A stretch of 64,000 nt of DNA from MPNP01 sp963668325 (GTDB taxonomy: Bacteria; Pseudomonadota; Alphaproteobacteria; Rhodobacterales; Rhodobacteraceae), in assembly GCA_963668325.1 (NCBI GenBank), contig OY764222.1, positions 558,001 to 622,000 on the forward strand, in the 5' to 3' direction. Of this stretch, positions 9,549-17,103 are shown piece after piece; position 1 is the first letter of the stretch, and each line of letters begins with the position of its first letter. The notes below the pieces were generated by a model. It was not told the DNA's origin and made no database searches. It was given only the letters and a program-made list of their open reading frames with translations. A program made the translations under genes and the position numbers.

Positions 9549-9687
9549 CCGGTCACCATGTTCGAATATGCTCAATTCAGATTTTAAAAGTTAAAAATAC
9601 AAAATTACGATGGGGGTCAAAGCCCTTCGATTAGTCATGCCTACCTATTTGAGGACTAGCAAAAAATAAATAATATCTCATTTTGAG

Positions 9688-9707
9688 AAAATTAGCGGGA
9701 ATTGCTG
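9688..9707 (-). repeat. IS right terminal inverted repeat
   Basis: AAAATTAGCGGGAATTGCTG on the plus strand, the imperfect inverse complement of 8016-8035. It is followed directly by the right copy of the target duplication. Confidence 0.85.
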
Positions 9708-9716
9708 GGAATTTAA
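9708..9716. repeat. Target-site duplication, right copy (GGAATTTAA)
   Basis: Identical to 8007-8015, directly after the right inverted repeat. Confidence 0.85.
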
Positions 9717-9755
9717 CCATTGACTAGGAATAAATGAAAATGTCATTAAATTATA

Positions 9756-9769
9756 AATTAGTCAAAATT
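9756..9769 (+). repeat. Direct repeat AATTAGTCAAAATT, copy 1
   Basis: A 14-base sequence repeated exactly at 9796-9809, so the copies are 40 bases apart start to start, close to four helical turns. Both lie in the short region upstream of the TIGR04255-like gene. Spacing and position suggest binding sites for a regulator of the cassette; this is inference. Confidence 0.5.
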
Positions 9770-9795
9770 GTTGTTTCGGTATTTTTTTGAGTGGG

Positions 9796-9809
9796 AATTA
9801 GTCAAAATT
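9796..9809 (+). repeat. Direct repeat AATTAGTCAAAATT, copy 2
   Basis: Exact second copy of 9756-9769, ending 26 bases before the GTG start of the cassette. Confidence 0.5.
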
Positions 9810-9835
9810 ACTAAGATTAATCGAAAAGTCTCCAA

Positions 9836-10669
9836 GTGGCAGGATTGAAACAAAATTTGAATTTCGAACCCGCAGGAAATAACAAAAATGCCCTCTTAGA
9901 AGTAGCTTTTGTTATTGAATTTGAACGTGAATTTACCCAGCATGAATTAAATTGGGTCGATTCAAAAAGTATGTTTTGGTACGAAACACTTCCAGGGAAA
10001 TTAGTTATACCCAAGGAACCAGTTGCCCTTCCTCCATTTCAAACTAATATCGGAAATGATAATAACTTTGGTTTGTCTTACCAATATTATAACCCGGATG
10101 GGTCAATTCGCCAAAGTTTAAAATTTGAGGGAAATAGAATTGTATATTTGGTTAGTGAATATTCAAAATGGGCCGAGATATGGCCCCTAACCAAAAAGAT
10201 TTTGGAACCGATATATAATTATTTGAGTTCAACGAACTCTGTACGTTCATTTTCAACTGAATATTTAAATTTATTTGTTTTTGGAGAGGAATATTTCAGT
10301 ATGGATATTTCAAGTATCCTACGTTCTAACAATATGTTGGTTCCGTCACATATTTTTGACCGAAAGTTAAATTGGCACGCCCATACGGGCTACTTTGAAG
10401 AAGAAAATGATCCCGTTCAACATCGTTTGTTAACAAGAATCAATTTTGATCTAAGGGATAACACTAATAACCATCGGCGGGAATTAACATTATTACTATT
10501 TCATAGCATGATGCCCCAGCATAAACATTTTTCATCGGGCTTAGAATTTTTGCCTGAAGAACTTAAATCAAAAGGCTTGTTGAATTTCAGGACTCTTCAT
10601 TTAAGAGCTCGGAAAGTTTTAAATCAACTCCTTTGCGACGAAATGTTAATTAAGATTGGGTTAACCTAA
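9836..10669 (+). CDS. TIGR04255-like family protein, first gene of an AT-rich cassette
   Basis: A 277-aa protein with GTG start. The layout (ALLEVAFVIEF near the N terminus, then LKFEGNRIVYLVSEYSKWAEIWPLTKKILEPIYNYL, then an RxxTRINFDLRD segment near residue 200) resembles the TIGR04255 family, whose members are sporadically distributed, about 250 aa long and of unknown function. No catalytic motif, signal peptide or membrane segment is visible. Its stop overlaps the start of the next gene (TAATG), implying translational coupling. It begins about 120 bases after the insertion sequence, and the cassette is clearly AT-richer than polA. Family assignment is from recall of the pattern and should be tested. 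Confidence 0.65.
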   Translation: MAGLKQNLNFEPAGNNKNALLEVAFVIEFEREFTQHELNWVDSKSMFWYETLPGKLVIPKEPVALPPFQTNIGNDNNFGLSYQYYNPDGSIRQSLKFEGNRIVYLVSEYSKWAEIWPLTKKILEPIYNYLSSTNSVRSFSTEYLNLFVFGEEYFSMDISSILRSNNMLVPSHIFDRKLNWHAHTGYFEEENDPVQHRLLTRINFDLRDNTNNHRRELTLLLFHSMMPQHKHFSSGLEFLPEELKSKGLLNFRTLHLRARKVLNQLLCDEMLIKIGLT

Positions 10670-11295
10670 TGAACAGTACCCATTCAACATATTCGGGAAC
10701 AGGATATCTCAGAAATCCGAATGATCATTATAACAACTTCAGTACCAAGTCAAACTATGCTGAGTCGGGTAATTCAATAATCAAAGAGATTAAAGAAATT
10801 TATTACAGAATTTTGTCTCAGGACCTAGAGAGTAATCGCAAAAAATATCCTCATGTTGACACATTATTTGGACAACACAGTACTACTAGAGAAGCCATAC
10901 GAACAGATTTTAAACTTGATGAGCAGATTTTAGACCCTCTTCAAAATGAGCTTCTTTCGTTTTATCAATTAGAAGATAATTGGGATGGAGAAGGTACCAA
11001 AGGTATACCCCATGTTGCTATCCAACAAGCTGATCAATTTCTTAAAGATTTATTTGAGTGCTATCCTTCATTAAGACCCGATGAGGTCGCAGCTAGCCCC
11101 TTAGGGGAGGTTGTTATCTATTGGGGATCTGGTAAGAGTTACAAGGAGGTTACTTTTGATGGTGATGGAGGTGGTTTTTTTTGTTTCGAGGAAAATGATC
11201 AAACGTTTTCCATGGAAGATAAAGAAAATTCTGAAGATTCTTTTTTAGAAAGCTCTTGGTTTGGTGAAGTTATCAAAAAGCTTAACGACTTGTGA
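10669..11295 (+). CDS. Hypothetical protein with NWDGEG motif, second gene of the cassette
   Basis: 208 aa; the start ATG overlaps the preceding stop by one base. The core LLSFYQLEDNWDGEGTKGIPHVAIQQADQFL followed by a beta-rich stretch (GEVVIYWGSGKSYKEVTFDGDG) matches a recurring class of small hypothetical proteins with a YxLxxNWDGxG motif, which I recall as frequent neighbours of TIGR04255 proteins. No known enzyme motif. The N-terminal 90 residues are polar, with a short helical part. The 3' end overlaps the third gene. Confidence 0.6.
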   Translation: MNSTHSTYSGTGYLRNPNDHYNNFSTKSNYAESGNSIIKEIKEIYYRILSQDLESNRKKYPHVDTLFGQHSTTREAIRTDFKLDEQILDPLQNELLSFYQLEDNWDGEGTKGIPHVAIQQADQFLKDLFECYPSLRPDEVAASPLGEVVIYWGSGKSYKEVTFDGDGGGFFCFEENDQTFSMEDKENSEDSFLESSWFGEVIKKLNDL

Positions 11296-11899
11296 AAATA
11301 AACAACTGGAAGATAACTGCCAGGAACTTTTTTCTAACCGGAAAAAACAAGGGTATAATTTTTGGAAGATTTTGGATGAACGAGTTCCAGATTGTTGTTG
11401 CGAACAGGTTTCAGTCAGTCCTTTTTCCCCTTGCCCCATACAGCCAAACGAGAAACTTGCATCAGTAATTACTAAAGAAAAATATTTTAATTCAGATACA
11501 AAAATAATACGTTCCACTATTGCCGATCGTTTGCACGACGGGCTGTCTGTTGACAGAATCAAATATTCTAATAAAAACAATTTTGAAAAAATAGCTAATG
11601 AGATAGTTTCATATGATTCCGAAAACGAATTTTTTGGAGTTGTTTGTTTCTCTACTTCAGGGTTAAGGAACATTAACCATAAAGGCCACCGTTGCTTTGC
11701 TGTTTATGATACTGCACTTCAAGAGAATGTCTCCCATGCTGAAGTGATACAAACAAATTATCCAAGTGACCCAAAATTAGCAAAAAACGAACGTAAAGAA
11801 ATAAGAAGAATTATTCGGTCTAGAATTACAGAGGCTATAGAATATGAGAAAAAAATGGTCTCTTTGAAAACAATATTTCAAGAAAAAGAATCTTTCTGA
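11261..11899 (+). CDS. Hypothetical protein, third gene of the cassette
   Basis: About 212 aa; start uncertain (TTG 11261 or GTG 11264, overlapping the second gene by about 35 bases). It begins with a basic segment and an odd Cys-rich patch (VPDCCCEQVSVSPFSPCPI). The central part, ADRLHDGLSVDRIKYS, then GVVCFSTSGLRNI, then RCFAVYDTALQENVSHAEV, looks like a conserved alpha/beta module: short proteins with a GLSV motif and a terminal DTxLxxNxxHAxV motif occur next to TIGR04255 and NWDG proteins. The C terminus is a basic helix (KNERKEIRRIIRSRI). Function unknown. Confidence 0.55.
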   Translation: MVKLSKSLTTCENKQLEDNCQELFSNRKKQGYNFWKILDERVPDCCCEQVSVSPFSPCPIQPNEKLASVITKEKYFNSDTKIIRSTIADRLHDGLSVDRIKYSNKNNFEKIANEIVSYDSENEFFGVVCFSTSGLRNINHKGHRCFAVYDTALQENVSHAEVIQTNYPSDPKLAKNERKEIRRIIRSRITEAIEYEKKMVSLKTIFQEKESF

Positions 11900-12720
11900 G
11901 ACTTCTCACTTGTTTATCGAAGGTTGATAAAATTTATCAGGGTGAATAATTCCTTGAATCTGAATAGTAAAATAAGTTAGAAACCAGTAAACCTTATTTG
12001 CGTGTTAGTTTAGTAGCGGCCCTGTTAGAAGAGCTAAGACTTTTAGAATGCCCATATATCTCCTCAATTTATAACCTAAAGAGAAGTGCTGTAAATTCTA
12101 ACAGTATAGCTAATTAACAATTTTAAGTTAAAGATACTGATAATAAATGGTCGGATAGAAAAACCCCATGATCATGATGCTGAAGCAAATCCTAAAATCT
12201 TCGAAACTCAGTAAATGCCAGTTGGAACCAATTCAAAGAAACTCCCATACTGTAAAATTCTTTGGATAGACTAAGACACAATCTCCTCAAGGATAATTCA
12301 GTTTCTCTATCCAGTACCGAAATAACATGTACTTATAGTAAAGACTCTAAGCAAAGCCAGATATCACTCTTTATTTGCTTCAGATCGTGGTCAGCGATTA
12401 GTTTCATCGGCAAGGGAAATGGCATCACTCACGTACTTTTTCATTAGGTTTTGAGTTTTTCTTATTACATTCTCCCATGTTTGTATAAGGAGATCGCCGT
12501 TTTGTGTTTAGAGTAAGACGTATTTGCCTTCTTCCAAACCAAGTTCTTTGCAAAGGTCTTTTGGGATTACCAGACGCCTCTTATACCATCCTCATGTCCT
12601 GGATACTCATTCCATATCTCCAAGTTCATATGACAGGGGTCATGGAGATTTAGATAGATATTGTCAGTTTGCCTAATTTTATTTCGGAATTATACGGAAT
12701 TGAGGTATATCAGGTACACG
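11900..12720. other. Long non-coding stretch holding gene remnants
   Basis: About 820 bases, AT-rich, without an intact gene. It contains the AbrB-type antitoxin remnant at 12508-12595 and a 61-codon open frame at 12262-12447 that I do not believe. The stretch has the look of decayed mobile DNA after the three-gene cassette. No terminator hairpin with a U-run is obvious. Confidence 0.4.
12508..12595 (-). pseudogene. Decayed SpoVT-AbrB-type antitoxin fragment
   Basis: Read on the minus strand, one frame gives KRRLVIPKDLCKELGLEEGKYVLL then a stop. This matches the swapped-hairpin AbrB/MazE domain, whose usual form is xxRxxIPKxLrxxLGLxxGdxVxl. The only upstream start in range (ATG AGG ATG GTA) is one base out of frame, so a one-base insertion at the TAT appears to have split a short gene. 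The domain also ends right after the first hairpin, so the C-terminal half is missing. No toxin gene is adjacent. It is probably a relic of a toxin-antitoxin module. Confidence 0.4.
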
Positions 12721-13311
12721 TCAAACCTCCATCTCAATAGAGGGTATGAAGGGGAAAAATACACCTTTGGACCATAAGCCAAACCATCTCTCGCCCTCGT
12801 AATCCTCGTTACCACAAATCTCGACCAGTCGAAAAAAACTTTTCCTGTCGATCAGAGCTTCAAGGTTGGATCGTACCAGAACATATGGAGACACTTCTCC
12901 TGTTTTGGGATCCCTGTTTACCCTGATCGGTGTATCTATTCCGGCAGTGGTATCGTCATCAACGTTTGTAGTAAAGGTGACCTCCTGGTTTTTTCCTGCC
13001 CCAACAGTTTCAAAATCCAGAGCTATAAAGGGGGCATCATCCACCTTTATTCCTATTTTCTCAACAGGAGTTACTAAAAAATAATCATCGCCATCCTTAC
13101 GCAGGATAGATGAAAAAAGTTTGACCAAAGGCTTTCTTCCAATGGGGGTGCCGAGATAGAACCAGGTACCATCCCGGGCAATTCTCATATCCAGATCCCC
13201 GCAAAATGGTGGATTCCAAAGATGTACGGGTGGCAAACCTTTTTTAGCTACTTTCCTTACGGTAGCAGCAATATTGTCTGCCTTGCCGATGTCTTTTATC
13301 TGATTTGTCAT
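12721..13311 (-). CDS. DUF1285 domain-containing protein
   Basis: 196 aa. The motif LPPVHLWNPPFCGDLDMRIARDGTWFYLGTPIGR at about residues 26-60 is the strongly conserved hallmark of DUF1285. The rest alternates beta strands, ending in FGLWSKGVFFPFIP. Related structures form a two-domain beta fold and the function is unknown. Length is typical. Its neighbours do not reveal a role, and the gene appears to be transcribed alone. Confidence 0.85.
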   Translation of the reverse strand: MTNQIKDIGKADNIAATVRKVAKKGLPPVHLWNPPFCGDLDMRIARDGTWFYLGTPIGRKPLVKLFSSILRKDGDDYFLVTPVEKIGIKVDDAPFIALDFETVGAGKNQEVTFTTNVDDDTTAGIDTPIRVNRDPKTGEVSPYVLVRSNLEALIDRKSFFRLVEICGNEDYEGERWFGLWSKGVFFPFIPSIEMEV

Positions 13312-13392
13312 TTCCTCATCACCAACCGGTTAATTGAGTTAAGTTTATCCAAATAATATCACAGCATCCCAGTAACTTTTGAATTTAAATGA

Positions 13393-14073
13393 TTATTCTT
13401 CAGGTTTAAAACAAGCTTTGGGTGTAGCCCCAATACGCCTAGCTACCGTTTTCCACTCGGGGCCATGCTTTGCTTTTGGTCCAGCAAGAGCATGGGCTAT
13501 TTCATGTAAAATTGTATCCTTTATTTCTTTATCCTTGCCATCCAACACGTGCCCTCGACTTAGTTGAATTACCTGGTCCCTGTAATTACATTTCCCTAAA
13601 AATCGATAAGATTCATCAAACCGTAAATTCCAATCCTGTAACCCATGTGCATCCATTAAAGATCGTGCTAGTTCGCTGATTTTCGTTAGCCTGTCTTCAC
13701 TAGGTCTTGTTGGGTTTATAGAGGAACCTAGTTCTAGATGAGGGTATGGAACTCTCCAGAAGTCACTTCTACCTAAAGCAACAATTGCTCGTGTCGGGTT
13801 CAGTTTGATGATTTTTCCAGAATTTTTGCTACCATTTGCGGTAAATTGAACAAAATCACCAATCCTAAATTTTGATCGATCAAGATCCATTGGGGTAACG
13901 ATGGTATTTCTGGGTGATCCTGGCCTCTCCTTCAGGATATTTTCAGGTACTCGCCAAATCTTATTTGAATCATCAATTACCTGAGCACGGTTTCGCCGGG
14001 TGCCATTCTTGTACAGATGACCGGAAACAACCTCTTTCTTAAATTTGAATTCGACGGGGGTTCCGATTTTCAC
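13393..14073 (-). CDS. SprT-like zinc metallopeptidase with two N-terminal SH3-like modules
   Basis: 226 aa. The C-terminal domain has the HExxH zinc site (His190, Glu191, His194 in HEIAHAL) and a downstream His203 in KHGPEW, the SprT/Spartan-like arrangement. Upstream are two short beta modules (about residues 1-50 and 66-115) that both end in a FWRVP/IWRVP sequence, resembling duplicated small barrels that could bind nucleic acid. A Cys at 222 is the only remnant of a zinc ribbon. The relatives act on DNA-protein crosslinks in eukaryotes; the bacterial role is unclear. It is divergent from the HNH endonuclease, with about 100 bases between. Confidence 0.75.
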   Translation of the reverse strand: MKIGTPVEFKFKKEVVSGHLYKNGTRRNRAQVIDDSNKIWRVPENILKERPGSPRNTIVTPMDLDRSKFRIGDFVQFTANGSKNSGKIIKLNPTRAIVALGRSDFWRVPYPHLELGSSINPTRPSEDRLTKISELARSLMDAHGLQDWNLRFDESYRFLGKCNYRDQVIQLSRGHVLDGKDKEIKDTILHEIAHALAGPKAKHGPEWKTVARRIGATPKACFKPEE

Positions 14074-14176
14074 TGATACTAACTTCTTTTTTGTTGTGCT
14101 AATTTTAAATCAGGTGTTTTTGACATTTTCAATTTAAACAAACTAAGAATTATTCCAACCAGTACAATTTAGTTTA

Positions 14177-15157
14177 ATGCGTTTTACTACCGATGAAATC
14201 GATCAGCAAATTCGGACAAAAGCTTTTGAGCATATAACCAATTTGCCCAAACAGAACGGGTTATTGCATTATACTCAACTTAATGAGGGGTTTTCTTTCA
14301 GTGGCGAGCGAATAACCTTACATAATCTTCAAAAGGGAATTCATAAGCCCAGCCAAATGAAGTCCCTGCTTTCCATCAAAACGGTATACCCAAAATCCCT
14401 TAGCCAAGCCAAATATCGTGATCAAACTGATATTTACAAGAAAATATATGAAGGTGCTAAGGTATTGGATTATTCCTTTATGGGAGTGGACCCCTCTGCA
14501 CGGGAAAATCAACACCTTTTGGAGGTATACGAACACAAGATTCCGATTATCTACTTTATTGGTACTGGCAACGGATTCTATTTGCCTGAATTCCCAATCT
14601 ATGTTGTTGGTTGGGATTCCCAAAAATTAGAAGCCAAAATTACCTTCAATCGGGTTGACAGTGCCCAGAGTTTACACCTCTCAATTGAAGACCCCATGCT
14701 TACCCACATCGAAAGAAGATATACTCACAGCACGGTAAAGGCCAGGTTACACCAATCAAGATTCAGGATGGCAGTAATGCAGGCCTATGATTTTCGTTGC
14801 GCTATATCTGGATTTCCTGAACCACGTATATCTCAACCACAGCATAAGGTTCCGTTAATTGATGTAGCCCATATTGTCGAAGATAGAAACCCAGAGTTCG
14901 GCCAACCTGAGGTTAGGAATGGTTTACCTCTCACCAAACTCCATCACGCTGCTTACGATGCCAATTTGATTGGCATTGATGCAAAATATAATTTGCATGT
15001 TTCAAAAACCCTTTGGGATGTTAAGGATGGACAAACGCTTGAATTGCTAAAAAGTATCCAAGGTACAAAACTGAAATTCCCAAGAAGTAAAAAGCATTAT
15101 CCTGATCCAGAACGGCTGAAATATAAATTCCAACAATTTGAGGAGGTGGCTAGATAG
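14177..15157 (+). CDS. HNH endonuclease, putative stand-alone modification-dependent restriction enzyme
   Basis: 326 aa, in the group annotated as predicted restriction endonuclease (COG3440-like). The C-terminal HNH site is visible: Cys208 in RCAISG, His232 in DVAHIVE, Asn248 in RNGLPL, His256/257 and Asn263 in KLHHAAYDANLIGID. The N-terminal half (about 1-180) has the pattern GxRITL...GIHKP followed by NxxLL...PIIYFIGTGNGFYLPEFPIYVV, which recalls the recognition domains of type IV McrA-like enzymes, some of which read phosphorothioate DNA. No methyltransferase or dnd gene is nearby, consistent with a type IV enzyme. Target unknown. Confidence 0.75.
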   Translation: MRFTTDEIDQQIRTKAFEHITNLPKQNGLLHYTQLNEGFSFSGERITLHNLQKGIHKPSQMKSLLSIKTVYPKSLSQAKYRDQTDIYKKIYEGAKVLDYSFMGVDPSARENQHLLEVYEHKIPIIYFIGTGNGFYLPEFPIYVVGWDSQKLEAKITFNRVDSAQSLHLSIEDPMLTHIERRYTHSTVKARLHQSRFRMAVMQAYDFRCAISGFPEPRISQPQHKVPLIDVAHIVEDRNPEFGQPEVRNGLPLTKLHHAAYDANLIGIDAKYNLHVSKTLWDVKDGQTLELLKSIQGTKLKFPRSKKHYPDPERLKYKFQQFEEVAR

Positions 15158-15352
15158 AGGTTGTCTGCACCAAAATTGAATTTTCCCTGATGGCTTAAAT
15201 CAGCCCCATTCCTGATAGGTATATTATCCACATATAAATCTAATTGTGTTATATTTTTTGATTAATATTATTGCCATAATTTCAGCTCCTATAAATTGTC
15301 ATGATCGTTTGGTAGGGGCTGCATTTTTCTAAAAATTAAAGAGAGAAAACTT

Positions 15353-16354
15353 ATGAGAATTGTTTCTACACTTTTATTGGCAGTGACTTTGTCACTGACA
15401 GCTAGTTTTGCCTGGGCAAATTGTGACCCGGGTGAAATTGTCATAAAATTCAGCCACGTTACGAATACTGACAAGCATCCCAAAGGTATTGCTGCGACCC
15501 TTTTACAGGAAAGAGTCAACAATGAGATGAATGGGGTAGCCTGTATGGAGGTGTTTCCAAATTCGACATTGTATAATGATGATGTGGTATTGGAAGCCAT
15601 GTTGCAGGGGGATGTCCAGTTGGCCGCGCCATCCTTGTCAAAATTCGAGAAATTCACCAAACAGTTTAGAATTTTTGACCTGCCCTTCATGTTCAAGAAC
15701 ATTGAAGCGGTCGATGCTTTCCAGCAGTCGGAAACCGGTGCCGCCATGAAAAACTCCATGCAGCGACGTGGACTGGTGGGACTTGAATTCTGGCACAATG
15801 GCCTCAAGCAGTTTTCGGCCAACAAACCGCTGATCTTACCGGATGATGCCAATGGTTTGAAGTTCAGGGTACAAAAATCTGATGTTTTGGTTGCCCAGAT
15901 TGAGGCCCTTGGAGCTTCCGCCCAGCCTATGGCCTTTTCCGAGGTATATGGAGCTTTGCAAACAGGTGTCGTTGATGGTCAGGAAAATACTTGGTCAAAC
16001 ATTTATGGCAAGAAGTTTTTTGAAGTTCAGGATGGCATTACTGAAACCAATCATGGCATTATTGACTATCTGGTTGTGACTTCAGTTGACTGGTGGGATA
16101 GTCTTGAGGAGGATGTACGAAGCCAACTTGCTCAGATACTCAGAGAAGTTACTGAACAAAGAAATGGCGAAGCCTTTGCTGTCAATGAAAGTGCCAAGCA
16201 GGCCATCATTGATGCAGGTCACACAGTTCGTACCTTGAACGATGAGCAGCGCCAGGCTTGGGTAGAAGCCATGCTTCCTGTTTGGGAACAGTTCGAGGAT
16301 GATGTTGGAGTCGATAATATTGCTGCGGCCCAGGAGATCAATGCAGCGAATTGA
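15353..16354 (+). CDS. dctP: TRAP transporter substrate-binding protein (DctP family)
   Basis: 333-aa periplasmic binding protein. Residues 1-22 are a signal peptide ending AWA before NCDPGEIVIKFSHV. The family features are visible: GLKFRVQ with the carboxylate-binding Arg, and a QENTWSNIYGKKFFEVQ segment. It captures an organic acid or related anion for the TRAP permeases encoded next. The gap of about 60 bases to dctQ holds a strong hairpin, which probably lets the binding protein be made in excess. Substrate unknown; downstream genes hint at an N-acyl or D-amino acid derived acid. Confidence 0.9.
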   Translation: MRIVSTLLLAVTLSLTASFAWANCDPGEIVIKFSHVTNTDKHPKGIAATLLQERVNNEMNGVACMEVFPNSTLYNDDVVLEAMLQGDVQLAAPSLSKFEKFTKQFRIFDLPFMFKNIEAVDAFQQSETGAAMKNSMQRRGLVGLEFWHNGLKQFSANKPLILPDDANGLKFRVQKSDVLVAQIEALGASAQPMAFSEVYGALQTGVVDGQENTWSNIYGKKFFEVQDGITETNHGIIDYLVVTSVDWWDSLEEDVRSQLAQILREVTEQRNGEAFAVNESAKQAIIDAGHTVRTLNDEQRQAWVEAMLPVWEQFEDDVGVDNIAAAQEINAAN

Positions 16355-16367
16355 TCAAAAATTATAA

Positions 16368-16399
16368 CCAGCCGCTCAAAGTGTTAATTGAGCGGTTGG
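16368..16399 (+). terminator. Intercistronic hairpin between dctP and dctQ
   Basis: CCAGCCGCTCAA (16368-16379) pairs with TTGAGCGGTTGG (16388-16399): 12 pairs including one G-U, with an 8-base loop. No U-run follows. It is likely to stabilise or attenuate the dctP message relative to the permease genes rather than stop transcription completely. Confidence 0.55.
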
Positions 16400-16415
16400 C
16401 AAACCGTTTAACAAA

Positions 16416-17099
16416 ATGATAACCAAACCAGGGAATCTCATAGGTTCTGTCGGATCAGTGGTAGACAGGATTGAAAGGGTTTCAATTGCCGTAATTTTGG
16501 CGCTGATGACCATTATAACGTTTACCAACGTTGTTTTGAGGTATGTCTTTAACGACAGTTTGATTTGGGGTTTGGAAGTAACGCTGGTGTTGTTTGCCTG
16601 GTTGGTCTTGTTGGGGATTAGCCATTGTGTGAAACTATTTGCCCATATTGGGGTCGATTTCGTAATCAACATTATTTCTCCCGGATGGCGTAAACTTTTT
16701 GGGATTTTTGCTTCTGCTATTTGTATAGCCTATGCGTTCCTTTTACTAAAAGGGTCGTGGGATTACTGGTCTCCCTTTGCTGGACTTTATGAAACGACTG
16801 GGCACTGGTTTCCAACAGGTTTTGACTGGAACACCCGAGATCGAGCCTGGTACGAAACAGACCAGATTCCAATGGTTGATTTTCTTCGCTTTTTTGAACC
16901 CCTTTTGAATGAGGGAGAAGCCTATGAGAAGCTTCCCAGATTCGTACCCTATGTAATCCTTCCCTTGGCTTCGCTGCTTATATTATTCAGATTTATCCAC
17001 GGTGCGGTCATGATCTTGGATAACAAGGCTAAAACATTGATTGTCAGCCATGAAGTTGAGGATTCAACAGTTGTTGACCCCAAAAGAGAACTGGATTGA
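16416..17099 (+). CDS. dctQ: TRAP transporter small permease (DctQ family)
   Basis: 227 aa with four predicted membrane helices: about residues 20-42, 52-70, 85-110 and 175-195. The third-fourth loop is unusually long (about 60 residues), larger than in most DctQ proteins of about 160-190 aa. It forms the small subunit that pairs with DctM in the inner membrane. It lies four bases before the GTG of dctM, so the two are translationally linked. Confidence 0.85.
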   Translation: MITKPGNLIGSVGSVVDRIERVSIAVILALMTIITFTNVVLRYVFNDSLIWGLEVTLVLFAWLVLLGISHCVKLFAHIGVDFVINIISPGWRKLFGIFASAICIAYAFLLLKGSWDYWSPFAGLYETTGHWFPTGFDWNTRDRAWYETDQIPMVDFLRFFEPLLNEGEAYEKLPRFVPYVILPLASLLILFRFIHGAVMILDNKAKTLIVSHEVEDSTVVDPKRELD

Positions 17100-17103
17100 T
17101 TGA

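Larger units (their letters stand above)
8016..9707 (+). mobile_element. Complete insertion sequence, 1692 bp, IS4-like DDE type
   Basis: The element is bounded by 20-bp terminal inverted repeats (8016-8035 and 9688-9707, 17 of 20 matching) and by an identical 9-bp direct repeat GGAATTTAA outside both ends. It carries one intact transposase. It sits 53 bases after polA and does not break a recognisable gene. Intact ends, duplication and frame together point to a recent, potentially active insertion. I could not assign it to a named IS family; a 9-bp duplication and ends beginning with C fit IS4-like elements. Confidence 0.9.

Noticed and set aside
12262..12447. 61-codon open frame in the non-coding stretch
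   Set aside because: Lacks ribosome-binding site and protein-like sequence; lies in decayed DNA.
15224..15232. Perfect DnaA box upstream of dctP
   Set aside because: Isolated, same reason as above.
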